From: an uncultured Bacilli bacterium
Lineage (GTDB): Bacteria > Bacillota_I > Bacilli_A > RF39 > UBA660
Length of the DNA: 64,000 bases
Assembly: GCA_934149245.1 (NCBI GenBank)
Contig: CAKPER010000001.1
Span: 41,072 to 105,071, forward strand
Direction of reading: 5' to 3'
This document shows, piece after piece, positions 44,187 through 53,640 of this stretch; position 1 is the stretch's first letter, and each line of letters opens with the position of its first letter. The position numbers and the translations under genes are program-made. The notes beneath the pieces are model-generated. The model saw nothing but the letters and a program-made list of their open reading frames with translations. It did no database searches and was not told the origin of the DNA.

Positions 44187-45276
44187 TCAAAAAGTCCTTT
44201 AATTTACGGCTTCTAGATGGATGTCTTAATTTTCTTAAAGCTTTGGCTTCTATTTGTCTTATTCTTTCTCTAGTTACACCAAACATTTGTCCTACCTCTT
44301 CTAATGTCTTACAAGAACCATCATCTAGTCCAAAACGAAGTCGTAAAACTTGTTCTTCTCTTTCAGTTAAAGTAAGTAATATGTCACTTATTTCATCTTT
44401 TAACATTTCGTGAATAGTAAATTCTTCTGGAGACATGCTTCTTTCGTCTTTAACAAAGTCTCCTAAGTGAGAATCATCTTCTTCACCTATTGGTGTATCT
44501 AGTGAAACTGGATCTTGAGCTATTTTTATTATCTCTCTAACTTTTTCTACTGGAATACTCATTTTCTTAGCAAGTTCTTCATCAGTTGGTTCTCTATTTA
44601 GCTCTAGAGTTAATTGTCTTTGAAATCTTGATAATTTATTAATTGTTTCTACCATATGAACAGGCACTCTTATTGTTCTAGCTTGATCGGCAATAGCTCT
44701 AGTAATAGCTTGTCTTATCCACCAAGTAGCGTATGTTGAAAATTTATATCCTTTATTAGCATCAAATTTTTCAACAGCTTTCATAAGACCAATATTACCT
44801 TCTTGAATTAAGTCTAAGAATAACATTCCTCTACCTACATATCTTTTAGCAATACTTACAACTAGACGTAAATTTGATTCAGCTAAAATATTTTTAGCTT
44901 CTTCATCACCAGCAGCTATTCTTTCAGATAATGCTGTTTCCTCTTCTAATGATAATAAACTTATTCTACCAATTTCTTTTAAATACATTCTTACTGGATC
45001 ATTTATAGAAATTTCTTTAGCAATAGTATTATCTTTTAGGATATCATCTATATCACCACCACTAGCCTCATCAGTACCACCTACTTCTGATTCGTCGGTA
45101 ACTATTTCGATATTATTCTCCATTAAACTGTTATATAATTCATCTAGTGAGTCAGAATCTACTTCTAAACCTTTTAATCCATTAGCTAATTCTTCGTATG
45201 TAATAAATCCTTTTTCTTTACCTTTTTTTATTAATTCTTCTTTTCTGGCTTTAAAAGTCTTTATTTCTTCAATCAT
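44179..45276 (-). CDS. rpoD: Housekeeping sigma factor RpoD (SigA)
   Basis: The 365 residues include region 1.1-like sequence, region 1.2 (DPVRMYLKEIGRISLL), region 2 (NLRLVVSIAKRYVGRG and FSTYATWWIRQAITRAIADQ), region 3 and region 4.2 (EEVGQMFGVTRERIRQIEAK). It directs vegetative promoters such as the TTGACA/TATAAT sites seen across the window. GAGGAGTG precedes the ATG; it overlaps the end of dnaG. Confidence 0.97.
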   Translation of the reverse strand: MIEEIKTFKARKEELIKKGKEKGFITYEELANGLKGLEVDSDSLDELYNSLMENNIEIVTDESEVGGTDEASGGDIDDILKDNTIAKEISINDPVRMYLKEIGRISLLSLEEETALSERIAAGDEEAKNILAESNLRLVVSIAKRYVGRGMLFLDLIQEGNIGLMKAVEKFDANKGYKFSTYATWWIRQAITRAIADQARTIRVPVHMVETINKLSRFQRQLTLELNREPTDEELAKKMSIPVEKVREIIKIAQDPVSLDTPIGEEDDSHLGDFVKDERSMSPEEFTIHEMLKDEISDILLTLTEREEQVLRLRFGLDDGSCKTLEEVGQMFGVTRERIRQIEAKALRKLRHPSRSRKLKDFLND

Positions 45277-46999
45277 TATTATTCACTCCTCTTATATTCA
45301 TTATCTCATTTAAGATCTTAGCTTGTTTCATTGGATCAGTTTCTGTTGTAAGCTCAAGCTTTAATTTTTCTATTCTTTTTACCCGGTAATATTCACCTAT
45401 ACATTTTATATAATCATCTATTTCTTCTTTAGTATACTCTTTTTTTAGATTCATATTTATGATTTCATTAAAATCTTCATAGACATCTGTTTTAGTGGTT
45501 AAGTAACTTATGAAGTCTGCGATAATTATTACTCCATATTTTCTATAATAATATATTATTTCATTAAAAAGTCTTCTTTTATGTGGGTTGTCGATTATTA
45601 TAGGCTTATCTTCTACATAGTTTATTATTTCGGGACATACAGTCATATAGTATAACAAATTATTTGTAGCTTGTCTATACTTATTTGGGGGATTTTGTGG
45701 CTTATTATTAACTAATTCGGCATATTCTGGCTTAGGTGGAATTTTAGTTTTATATTGTTTATATCGCTCCAGTAAGTTGTCATAAGCTATATTAAATTTT
45801 TGTTCTAATTTTTTTAGAGTTAACTCTACTAAGAAACTATCTTTTTCTTTAGATAATTCTTTTATTATTTGATCCAAATAAATACTTACTTCTTTAGTGT
45901 TATTTAAGTTTTTGTCTTCTTTTAAATATTGCATTTTAAATTCTATAACACTTAAGGGGTTAGCGATTTTTTTTCTAAATTCATCTTCGCCTCTTTTTAT
46001 AATAAATTCATCTGGATCTTTTTCTTCTAGACGCACTATTTTAATGTTTAAATTTTCTTTTTCTAATAATTCTAAGGCTTTGATGGTAGCTTCTTCTCCT
46101 GCTTTATCACCATCAAAACACAATATTAGATTGTTGGTTATTTTTTTTAATATTTGAATGTGTTGTTTTGTTAAGGCTGTTCCCATAGGGGCTACACAAT
46201 TATTTATTCCTATAGTACTTGCTCTTATAACGTCAAAATATCCTTCCATAATGATTATACTATCGTTTTTTCCAAGTTTATTATGAGCTCTGTGATAATT
46301 ATATAGAATACTTTTTTTATCAAAAATTTTAGTAGCCTTAGTATTTATATATTTACTTGAATCATTTGTTTGATATATTCTGCCACCAAAACCTATATTA
46401 TTTCCTCTCAAATCATGAATAGGAATCATAATACGATTATTGAATACATCTTGATTATTATCATTAGTAAGGCCTAATTCTACTAATTCATGAGCGTCAT
46501 ATTTATTTAATAAGAATGGTGTTAATGGCTGTCTAGATGTAGATAGACCTATTTCAAATTTTTTGATTGTTTCCCTATTTATTTTTCTTTTTTCTAAATA
46601 AGATATAGCATTGTTTCCTAAAGCACTATTTAAGTTGTTCTGATAAAATTTACTTGCCAAAGACATTATTTCATAATCTTTTTGATTTAAGTTATTTTTA
46701 GGTAAGCCTCTAATCTCAAAGCCATCTTCTTTAGCTAACTTATTAATAGCCTCACCATAACTTATATTTTCAATATCTGCTATAAAATTAAAAACATTAC
46801 CTGCTTTATGACACGCAAAGCATTGAAACATATCTAATCTAGTTGACACGCTCATAGAAGCATTATTATCAGCATGAAAAGGACACAATCCCCAATAATC
46901 ATTTCCTTTTTTAGTTAAACTTACATATCTTTCAACAATTTCTTTAATGGGATGTTTTCTTCTAATTTCATTTATAGTTGCCTCATCTATATAAGCCAT
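45269..46999 (-). CDS. dnaG: DNA primase DnaG
   Basis: The 576-residue primase has the zinc finger CPFHADNNASMSV..CFACHKAG (CHC2 type), the RNA polymerase domain, a TOPRIM core with IIMEGYFDVI and LCFDGDKAG, and a C-terminal DnaB-interacting helical region. It synthesises primers for lagging strands. GAGGGTGG precedes the ATG. First gene of the macromolecular-synthesis operon with rpoD. Confidence 0.96.
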   Translation of the reverse strand: MAYIDEATINEIRRKHPIKEIVERYVSLTKKGNDYWGLCPFHADNNASMSVSTRLDMFQCFACHKAGNVFNFIADIENISYGEAINKLAKEDGFEIRGLPKNNLNQKDYEIMSLASKFYQNNLNSALGNNAISYLEKRKINRETIKKFEIGLSTSRQPLTPFLLNKYDAHELVELGLTNDNNQDVFNNRIMIPIHDLRGNNIGFGGRIYQTNDSSKYINTKATKIFDKKSILYNYHRAHNKLGKNDSIIIMEGYFDVIRASTIGINNCVAPMGTALTKQHIQILKKITNNLILCFDGDKAGEEATIKALELLEKENLNIKIVRLEEKDPDEFIIKRGEDEFRKKIANPLSVIEFKMQYLKEDKNLNNTKEVSIYLDQIIKELSKEKDSFLVELTLKKLEQKFNIAYDNLLERYKQYKTKIPPKPEYAELVNNKPQNPPNKYRQATNNLLYYMTVCPEIINYVEDKPIIIDNPHKRRLFNEIIYYYRKYGVIIIADFISYLTTKTDVYEDFNEIINMNLKKEYTKEEIDDYIKCIGEYYRVKRIEKLKLELTTETDPMKQAKILNEIMNIRGVNNND

Positions 47000-47068
47000 T
47001 ATTTTACCACCCTCTATATATTAATATTCTACTTAAATTTCTTATTTCCTTTTTTTTAGACTAAATTT

Positions 47069-48094
47069 TTATTTTATAAACATTGAATCTCCAAAAGAAA
47101 AGAAACGATATTGCTTACTAACTGCCTCTTTATAGGCGTTTAAGATTATTTTTTTACTACTAAAAGCACTTACTAGCATAATTAAAGTAGATTTAGGTAA
47201 ATGAAAATTTGTAATTAAACCATCGATAGCTTTAAATTTATAGCCTGGATATATGAAGATGTTAGTCCAACCACTACAAGAGGTAAATTCGTTATACTTA
47301 GTCATAATTGTCTCTAGGGTTCTTGTTGTCGTTGTTCCAACTGCTATTATTCTCTTGCCTTCCTTTTTTGCTGTATTTAAAGTATCTGCAACTTCTTTAG
47401 TCATACTATAATACTCTGAATGCATTTTGTGCTTAGTTACATCTTCTACTGCAACTGGCCTAAATGTTCCTAAACCAACATGAAGTGTTATGTAACATAC
47501 TTTGATATTTTTCTTTTTAATTTTTTCTAATAATTCTTTAGTAAAATGCAAACCAGCAGTAGGTGCAGCTGCACTTCCTAAATTTTTGGCGTATACAGTT
47601 TGATAACGATCTTTATCTTCTAGTTTTTCTCTTATATATGGAGGTAATGGCATAGTGCCTAATTTATCTAAAATCTCATAAAAAATGCCTTCATAAATAA
47701 ATTCTACATGTCTGATACCATCTTCTCCTATTTTAGTACATTTTGCTTTTAATAAGCCATTTCCAAAAGTTATAATTGTTCCTAATTTTACTCTTTTTGC
47801 TGGTTTTACTAAACATTCCCAAATATCACCAGATTCTTTTTTTAATAATAAAACTTCTATATGAGCTTTTGTTTCCTCTTTTTCTCCTATTAATCTTGCT
47901 GGTAAAACTTTGGTGTCATTTAAGACTAAAACATCATTATCATCTAAATAATCAATAATATCTTTAAAATGTTTGTGTTCTATTTCGCCTGTTTTTCTAT
48001 CTAAGACTAGCATCCTAGAACTATCCCTTTTTTCTAAAGGGTGTTGAGCTATTAGCTCTTCTGGTAAATAAAAGTCAAAATCATCTGTCTTCAC
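47069..48094 (-). CDS. queA: S-adenosylmethionine:tRNA ribosyltransferase-isomerase QueA
   Basis: QueA makes epoxyqueuosine in tRNA from SAM. The 341 residues show FDFYLPEELIAQHPLEKRDSSR-type N-terminus, AAPTAGLHFT, TLHVGLGTFRPV and TNFHLPKSTL. It starts at GTG 48094, eight bases behind TAGGAGTGAT, with a TATAAT -10 about 30 bases upstream. The usual partner tgt is not adjacent. Confidence 0.95.
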   Translation of the reverse strand: MKTDDFDFYLPEELIAQHPLEKRDSSRMLVLDRKTGEIEHKHFKDIIDYLDDNDVLVLNDTKVLPARLIGEKEETKAHIEVLLLKKESGDIWECLVKPAKRVKLGTIITFGNGLLKAKCTKIGEDGIRHVEFIYEGIFYEILDKLGTMPLPPYIREKLEDKDRYQTVYAKNLGSAAAPTAGLHFTKELLEKIKKKNIKVCYITLHVGLGTFRPVAVEDVTKHKMHSEYYSMTKEVADTLNTAKKEGKRIIAVGTTTTRTLETIMTKYNEFTSCSGWTNIFIYPGYKFKAIDGLITNFHLPKSTLIMLVSAFSSKKIILNAYKEAVSKQYRFFSFGDSMFIK

Positions 48095-48197
48095 TATAAA
48101 TCACTCCTACATAACAACTAGATTATTATAACACAAAAAGTCGACTTTTTTTCTGAATATTTATAAATTACTTTATTTTTTTGTCTTAGTGCTAGTC

Positions 48198-48452
48198 TTA
48201 GTTATATAACCTAAAGATTAGAAAAAGCCATAATATACAAAAAAGATAAATTAATTTAAATTTTATTTTTCTTGTTTTGTGATGAAAAAGATACATTGAT
48301 GTTAAAAATCCATAACAACCACCCATTATACTCACTAAGAGAAGTGTATTCTCAGGAATTCTTCTTTTATGAAAAATAGCTAATTTTTTATCTGTGTAAC
48401 ATAAAATAAATGCTACTACATTAATTACTATTAAATAACTCATAAAATACAT
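48198..48452 (-). CDS. DUF1294 membrane protein
   Basis: This small protein of about 85 residues has two to three membrane helices and the DUF1294 block CYTDKKLAIFHKRRIPE, LLLVSIMGGCYGFLTSMYLF and HHKTRKIKFK. Function unknown. It overlaps the end of the RluA-type gene; the exact start is unclear because no Shine-Dalgarno is seen, and translation is probably coupled. ATG 48452 is my choice over TTG 48470. Confidence 0.75.
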   Translation of the reverse strand: MYFMSYLIVINVVAFILCYTDKKLAIFHKRRIPENTLLLVSIMGGCYGFLTSMYLFHHKTRKIKFKLIYLFCILWLFLIFRLYN

Positions 48453-49266
48453 TAGGTATTGGAGAGGCAAAAGTTATTTTTTTATTAGTTAACGGATCTA
48501 TTAAGGAAATCTCATAATGATGTAGCATTAGACGATGATAAGGATTTGTTGTTGATTTATATTTTTTATCTCCTACTATTGGATGGTTCATCTCACTCAT
48601 ATGAACTCTTATTTGATTTTTTCTTCCAGTCTTAATATCAACATCAAGTAAAGTATAATCTTTTGTCTCTTTTATTGGTTTATAGTATGTTATAGCTCTT
48701 TTACCACTAAACTTAGTACTATGACTAAATGTCATCTTATCTTCATATAAATAGTTATCGATATGTCCCGGTTTAGTTACCTTTCCCTCTACTACGGCTA
48801 TATATTTTCTTTCTTTTACGATATTATTCCAATTAGATTGTAATTTTTCTTTTAATTTTTGATTCTTAGCAAATATTACTATTCCAGATGTTTCTTTATC
48901 TATTCTATTTACTATAAAAGCATATTCATGTTTAGCATTTAGATATTTTCTTACTTGTTTATATAATGTATCTTCAACTTCTCTTTTTTCTTTAGAAGTA
49001 CTAATTGTTAATAAGCCTGACTTTTTATTTACAACTAAATAATTCTTATCTTCATAAATTATATCAATATCAGTACTTATTTGTTCATTTATAGTTACTG
49101 TGTCACCAAGATTTAGAAACTGTGGAAGTTTAGTTACCACAGTATCATTTATTTTGATAGTTCTATATTTTATTAGAGATTTTATTTTACTTTTAGAAAT
49201 TCCTTGATTATTTAAAAAATTTATTAAATCATCATCTTTTTTTATTATATATTTACATTTTTTCAT
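48421..49266 (-). CDS. RluA-family pseudouridine synthase
   Basis: The 281-residue enzyme has an N-terminal S4 domain (FLNNQGISKSKIKSLIKYR) and the RluA catalytic segment FIVNRIDKETSGIVIFAKN with the Asp, then KTGRKNQIRVHMSEMNHPI. It modifies uridines in rRNA or tRNA; the exact target cannot be told. AAAGAAAGTGAT precedes the ATG. It follows herA and precedes DUF1294. Confidence 0.9.
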   Translation of the reverse strand: MKKCKYIIKKDDDLINFLNNQGISKSKIKSLIKYRTIKINDTVVTKLPQFLNLGDTVTINEQISTDIDIIYEDKNYLVVNKKSGLLTISTSKEKREVEDTLYKQVRKYLNAKHEYAFIVNRIDKETSGIVIFAKNQKLKEKLQSNWNNIVKERKYIAVVEGKVTKPGHIDNYLYEDKMTFSHSTKFSGKRAITYYKPIKETKDYTLLDVDIKTGRKNQIRVHMSEMNHPIVGDKKYKSTTNPYHRLMLHHYEISLIDPLTNKKITFASPIPNVFYELFNSN

Positions 49267-49279
49267 ATTATCACTTTCT

Positions 49280-51049
49280 TTATTGTTGTCTTACATACCA
49301 TACTCTTGTTATATCAACATTTTGACTTAGTGGAGATGGATTAGGTTGATCGACTATTACAACAGATGGCATTTTGAAAGCGCTTCCATAAGTAATACAC
49401 ATACCAGGATGAAAAGTATTTAGGTTACTTAGTAAGTTTTTACTTACCGATGGTAAGAGTGCTTTTACAAAAACTACATCTTTCGGATGAAACATTTTAA
49501 AAATTAAAAAGTTAGTACATTGGCTGATAGCAGTTTCACTAAGTTCTGATGGTCTTTGGGTTATTAAACCTAATAAAATCCCATATTTTCTTCCCTCTTT
49601 AGCTATTCTTTCAAAGATATTATAACCAAATAATTTTACATCTATATCTTCTTGAACATATCTATGTGCTTCTTCTAAAAGTACATGAAAAGCTAAGGAA
49701 CCTCTATTTTTTAATTTTGATGCATAATCAAATAATAATTTAGAATATATTTTTACTAAATTTTTAGCAAATCTATCATCAACATAGTTAATATTAAAAT
49801 TAATTATTTGAGCTTTTCGTCCACTTGTTGCTGTTAATAAATCTTTAATATAGCCTTCTCTAGTAACATAATTAGGATAATCAAAATACTTTGAATAGTC
49901 ACTATTTATTAGAGTATTTAATCTTATCTTTAGTGCATTAGCATAATCAAATACTTTTTCACTTGTAAGTACGCCTTCACTGATAAGGGCAAATTCTAGA
50001 GCAAGAGCAAATTCTTTTAAACCATATGCAAAGTTACCATTTGGCATAGTTAGTTGAAATTCATTTTGCGTAAATCCTTCTAAATAATTTATTACGAGTT
50101 CGATATCAGCAAATTTTCCTGATTGTTCAACATATAAGCATTGTCTGATTGTTCTACTCCAGCCTCCTTTGGTAAGTGATACTTCTAAGTTTATTTCTTC
50201 TGTTTTAAATTTAGTTAAAACACTGGTTAATTTATTTCTAATTTCGCTAGGACTTTTTCCTGAGAATATTATATCTAATAAACTTCTTGCTATAATATCA
50301 TTTTTTTGGTCTTTAACATTTTCCTCATTTTGGGTAAAATAGCCAACTAGTTTTAAAGCTTTTTCAATTATAGGAATTTGATTTTCGTTATCAGCATTTA
50401 GTAAAAGAGCTATATCATCAGTACCTAAAAGCCAAAATGGTAATGCCAAATGTCTATATTCAGTACTTGTTAAATCAGTAGTAATTACTTTATAATTAAG
50501 ATTAGGGTTGTTTTTACCAATATCATTAAATGCTGGCTGGTATTCTCCATAAGCATCAAATAAGAAAATATTCGTTCTAAAAGGAATTGAATTTTTTGCT
50601 TCATAAAATATTTTTTGGATAATATTTGATGTTGAATAACTTTTTCCTGAGCCTGAATTTCCTAAAATAGCAAAGTGATTTGAAAAAAATGAATTTACAT
50701 CTAAGGAAATTCGATAATCTCTATAGATAGAAGAGACTCCCATACTGACAGAATTAGTAGAAGCATCGTTTTGATAAATAATGTCTAACTCTTCTTTGGT
50801 AATGAAACGACAAGCGTCTTTGAAGGCTGGCTTTTCGATGCTACCATATGAAAATTTTTGATTTTTTATCTCACCAATTAAATTTATATCTAAATTTGTA
50901 CTGTCACCAGATTCTATTTCTCCTACTATTTTAATAGATGTTCCATCAAATATAACATTTTTACCAATTATACTTTCTAAATCATAAACATTAGTTTCTA
51001 ATTTTATTTTAACCGTATCCCCTATTATACTAATAATTTTACCTAACAT
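49280..51049 (-). CDS. HerA-type hexameric ATPase
   Basis: This 589-residue HerA/DUF87 ATPase has an N-terminal HAS barrel, Walker A GNSGSGKSYSTSNI, Walker B HVLLEEAHRYVQ, and the ITQRPSEL sensor block. HerA proteins translocate DNA, in archaea with NurA for break resection and in bacteria also in defence systems. No nuclease gene is adjacent; the RluA gene follows. I take ATG 51049 behind GGTGAT, since the longer reading from 51082 begins inside a terminator. Confidence 0.85.
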   Translation of the reverse strand: MLGKIISIIGDTVKIKLETNVYDLESIIGKNVIFDGTSIKIVGEIESGDSTNLDINLIGEIKNQKFSYGSIEKPAFKDACRFITKEELDIIYQNDASTNSVSMGVSSIYRDYRISLDVNSFFSNHFAILGNSGSGKSYSTSNIIQKIFYEAKNSIPFRTNIFLFDAYGEYQPAFNDIGKNNPNLNYKVITTDLTSTEYRHLALPFWLLGTDDIALLLNADNENQIPIIEKALKLVGYFTQNEENVKDQKNDIIARSLLDIIFSGKSPSEIRNKLTSVLTKFKTEEINLEVSLTKGGWSRTIRQCLYVEQSGKFADIELVINYLEGFTQNEFQLTMPNGNFAYGLKEFALALEFALISEGVLTSEKVFDYANALKIRLNTLINSDYSKYFDYPNYVTREGYIKDLLTATSGRKAQIINFNINYVDDRFAKNLVKIYSKLLFDYASKLKNRGSLAFHVLLEEAHRYVQEDIDVKLFGYNIFERIAKEGRKYGILLGLITQRPSELSETAISQCTNFLIFKMFHPKDVVFVKALLPSVSKNLLSNLNTFHPGMCITYGSAFKMPSVVIVDQPNPSPLSQNVDITRVWYVRQQ

Positions 51050-51071
51050 ATTATCACCATTATCATTATAC

Positions 51072-51101
51072 AAAAAAAACACCTAAATTGCTAGATGTTT
51101 T
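51072..51101 (-). terminator. Terminator after the ribokinase gene
   Basis: AAAACATCTA pairs with TAGGTGTTTT (one G-U), followed by TTTT on the minus strand, between the ribokinase stop and herA. Confidence 0.75.
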
Positions 51102-51112
51102 GTTATTCTTAA

Positions 51113-52036
51113 TTATTTTTTTCTTGCTAATACTTTTGGAGAATCTTTTTCTAACATATATTTTTCCAATTCTTCCTTATACGGCATACCTGCTTGAGCA
51201 GTTTTCTTTTGAATTTTTAAAGCTGATGCATACATAGCTCTTTTTAGAGCCTGTTTTAGGGTATCGCCTTGAGATAGTGCACTAGCTAAATTGCCATTTA
51301 ATGTGTCTCCAGCACCAACTGTATCTACTACTTCTTCAACACAAACACTTGGAATTTTGATAATTTCAAAGCCATCATAATATACTAGACCATCAGCACC
51401 TAAGGTTACTATCAATTTGTTAGGATATTTTTTGACACAACTAATAATATCATTAGTGTTAAATAGCTTTTGAGATTCATCTTTATTACAAGTAATGATA
51501 CTTACTTTATCTAACAGCTCTAATTTGTTTTGTAATTTTTGTGGTCTACATGGAGTTAAAATCAAAAATTTATTATTTTGATAACAGAAATCTATCAATT
51601 CTTCAGTTACCTCTATTGGACACTTTAATTGACAACAAATAATCTTTGAATTTAAAATAGTATCTTGATGATTTTTTATTAAAGATATATCAAAACTATC
51701 TATTGCGTTGCCAAATCGCTCAATTTCGTTATCTTTATCGCTGTTATTTATGTAGATATTAGCATAATCATTTTCTAAATTTTTTACTAATTCTACACTA
51801 GAAGTATCAACATTATTATATACAAAGTTATTTAGAATATTTCTTCCTACTTCATCGTTTCCTATTTTAGTAATGATAGTTGTTTTAGCACCTGCTCTTG
51901 ATGAGGCTACAGCTTGATTAGAGCCCTTTCCTCCTGGAACCATCATATCTGGTACTTTAGGATAATTTTTATCTTTATCTTGATAAAACATATAATCTAC
52001 AGAACATCCGCCAAATACACATACATCATATTTCAT
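51113..52036 (-). CDS. rbsK: Ribokinase (PfkB family)
   Basis: The 307-residue carbohydrate kinase shows MVPGGKGSNQAVASSRAGA (sugar site), KIGNDEVGRNI, and the PfkB signature VDTVGAGDTLNGNLASAL with the catalytic Asp. It phosphorylates ribose at O5; other sugars are possible. GGGGGAG precedes the ATG. It is monocistronic with its own promoter and terminator and no ribose transporter beside it. Confidence 0.88.
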   Translation of the reverse strand: MKYDVCVFGGCSVDYMFYQDKDKNYPKVPDMMVPGGKGSNQAVASSRAGAKTTIITKIGNDEVGRNILNNFVYNNVDTSSVELVKNLENDYANIYINNSDKDNEIERFGNAIDSFDISLIKNHQDTILNSKIICCQLKCPIEVTEELIDFCYQNNKFLILTPCRPQKLQNKLELLDKVSIITCNKDESQKLFNTNDIISCVKKYPNKLIVTLGADGLVYYDGFEIIKIPSVCVEEVVDTVGAGDTLNGNLASALSQGDTLKQALKRAMYASALKIQKKTAQAGMPYKEELEKYMLEKDSPKVLARKK

Positions 52037-52057
52037 AACGTCTCCCCCTTATCTGTA

Positions 52058-52086
52058 ATTTTATCACTTTTTCTTTTTTTTGTAAA
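52058..52086 (-). promoter_or_regulatory. Promoter of the ribokinase gene
   Basis: TTTACA, 17 bases and TAAAAT stand on the minus strand 22 bases before the start. Confidence 0.7.
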
Positions 52087-52232
52087 CACCTTTAGTAAAT
52101 TTTTAGTTAATTTTTGTGTTTTCAGTTTCTTTTAAAAAAGATATTTTCAAGTGTCAAAGATATAATTTAAACATTTTTTAATTAATATTTTTATAGTGAC
52201 ATACAAAATTTGAATAACCACATAATAATTTG

Positions 52233-52270
52233 CAAAAAAATAGTAAGGATAATTATTAATCACTTACTAT
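52233..52270 (-). terminator. Terminator of the infC-rpmI-rplT operon
   Basis: ATAGTAAG pairs with CTTACTAT around a 15-base loop, followed by TTTTTT on the minus strand, 28 bases after rplT. Confidence 0.85.
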
Positions 52271-52298
52271 CTTTATATTTGCTTTTTAATATTAATTA

Positions 52299-52862
52299 CT
52301 ACTTGCTAGCATCTTTTTTTGTTGTAGATGTAGTCTTCTTTGTAGCTGTTTTAGTTGTTTTCTTAGTTGTTGTCTCTTTTTTAGTAGCTTTCTTTTCAGT
52401 AGATTCGTCTTTCTTTTTTGTTGTTTTAGCTTTTTCAGTTGCTGTAGTTTTCTTAGCTGGCGCTTTTTCTGCTTTTGCTACTACTGGTGCTGGTGTATAT
52501 TTTTTTCCTTCAAGAGAATCTTTAGCTATTTTAGTTAAATTTGCAAAAGACTCTTTATCTGTTATTGCCATTTCACTTAACATTTTTCTGTTAATTGCAA
52601 TACCTGCTATTGCTAAACCGTTAATAAATTTTGAATAGCTAATATCATTTTCACGGCATCCAGCATTGATTCTTGTAATCCATAATTTTCTAAAGTTTCT
52701 TTTATTTTGTTTTCTGTCTCTATATGCATATTGTCCTGAATGCATAACTTGCTCATGAGCAGTTTTATATAATCTATGTTTACTTCCAAAGTAACCTTTA
52801 GCTTCCTTTAATACTTTTTTTCTTCTTGCACGTGCAACAGTGCCACCTTTAACTCTTGTCAT
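52299..52862 (-). CDS. rplT: Ribosomal protein L20 with Lys/Thr-rich C-terminal extension
   Basis: Residues 1-118 are ordinary L20: MTRVKGGTVARARRKKVLK, AKGYFGSKHRLYKTA, RDRKQNKRNFRKLWITRIN and the globular C-domain. About 70 more residues follow (AKKTTATEKAKTTKKKDEST and similar), made mostly of Lys, Thr and Ala, giving 187 residues against about 118 normally. The tail should be disordered and basic, and could sit on 23S rRNA. AGGAGGAT precedes the ATG. L20 probably feeds back on the infC leader. Confidence 0.95.
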   Translation of the reverse strand: MTRVKGGTVARARRKKVLKEAKGYFGSKHRLYKTAHEQVMHSGQYAYRDRKQNKRNFRKLWITRINAGCRENDISYSKFINGLAIAGIAINRKMLSEMAITDKESFANLTKIAKDSLEGKKYTPAPVVAKAEKAPAKKTTATEKAKTTKKKDESTEKKATKKETTTKKTTKTATKKTTSTTKKDASK

Positions 52863-52874
52863 AATATCCTCCTC

Positions 52875-53087
52875 TTAAATTAAATCTTTAATTCTTTTGT
52901 AGTCTGAATTATTTAGACTGTTTCCTTTTCTCTTTTGTCTGCTTCTCTTGGCACTATTTTTACCAGTGTTATGATTAGTACCTTGACTAGTGATTTTAAT
53001 TGATCCACTTTGTCTTTTTTTGAATACTTTAGCAGATCCTTTATGTGTTTTCATTTTATTTTTTTTCATTTTTACTTTCTTTGCCAT
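52875..53087 (-). CDS. rpmI: Ribosomal protein L35
   Basis: The core KMKTHKGSAKVFKKRQSG and NSAKRSRQKRKGN are typical of L35. The start ATG 53087 (MAKKVKM), eight bases behind AAGGAG, makes an N-terminal extension of about 10 basic residues compared with the usual MPKMKTHKG. It lies between infC and rplT in the classical operon. Confidence 0.93.
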   Translation of the reverse strand: MAKKVKMKKNKMKTHKGSAKVFKKRQSGSIKITSQGTNHNTGKNSAKRSRQKRKGNSLNNSDYKRIKDLI

Positions 53088-53106
53088 AACCATTTCTCCT
53101 TACACT

Positions 53107-53628
53107 TTATTTTTTCGGTGTTAACTGCATCGACATAACTCTACCTTCTAATTTAGGCTTTGTTTCTGCTTCTGAAACATCACTTAAAGTTTCTTCAAAT
53201 CTTGCAAGTACTTCGCGAGCCAATTCTGGATGTGCTATTTGACGACCTTTAAATCTTATACTAGCTTTTACTTTATCACCTTTAATTAAAGCTTTTCTAG
53301 CGTTGTTTACTCTTGTATCAAAGTCATGTTTATCAATTGTTACAGATAATCTAAATTCTTTGATATTCACAGTTGCTTCCCTTTGCTTTTTCATAGCTTC
53401 CTTAGCTTTTTTCTTTTTTTCATACTTAAATCTATTATAATCCATAATTTTGCATACTGCTGGATTAGAATTTTCATTCATAAGTACTAAGTCAAAGCCA
53501 GCTGCCCCTGCTAATGTAAGAGCATCTCTTTTACTTTTTAGTCCTAATTGTTCGCCATTTGGTCCTATAACCATCATTTCTTTACATCTTATTTGCTCGT
53601 TAATTAAGTTATCTTTATTGTTTGCTAT
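53107..53628 (-). CDS. infC: Translation initiation factor IF-3 with probable AUA start
   Basis: IF-3 has both domains: NEQIRCKEMMVIGPNGEQLG at the N-terminus, then linker and KEFRLSVTIDKHDFDTRV with AHPELAREVL at the C-terminus. The strong GGAGGTG site at 53640-53634 puts the start at ATA 53628 (six-base spacing); the only nearby ATG contains that site itself, and GTG overlaps it. infC is known for rare start codons that let IF-3 repress its own translation. A leader with a terminator lies directly upstream. Confidence 0.92.
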   Translation of the reverse strand: MANNKDNLINEQIRCKEMMVIGPNGEQLGLKSKRDALTLAGAAGFDLVLMNENSNPAVCKIMDYNRFKYEKKKKAKEAMKKQREATVNIKEFRLSVTIDKHDFDTRVNNARKALIKGDKVKASIRFKGRQIAHPELAREVLARFEETLSDVSEAETKPKLEGRVMSMQLTPKK

Positions 53629-53640
53629 CTCAAACACCTC

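Noticed and set aside
48136..48151. AAAAAGTCGACTTTTT as Spo0A box or operator upstream of queA
   Set aside because: It contains GTCGAC rather than TGTCGAA and is a simple AT-flanked palindrome; no supporting context.
49280..51049. HerA as part of a defence system such as a HerA-nuclease pair
   Set aside because: Neighbours are ribokinase, RluA and DUF1294; no nuclease or SIR2-like gene is adjacent.
52210..52638. Long plus-strand frame rich in Val, Ala and Phe
   Set aside because: It is the antisense of the Lys/Thr-rich tail of rplT; the composition follows from complementing lysine and threonine codons, and there is no ribosome-binding site.
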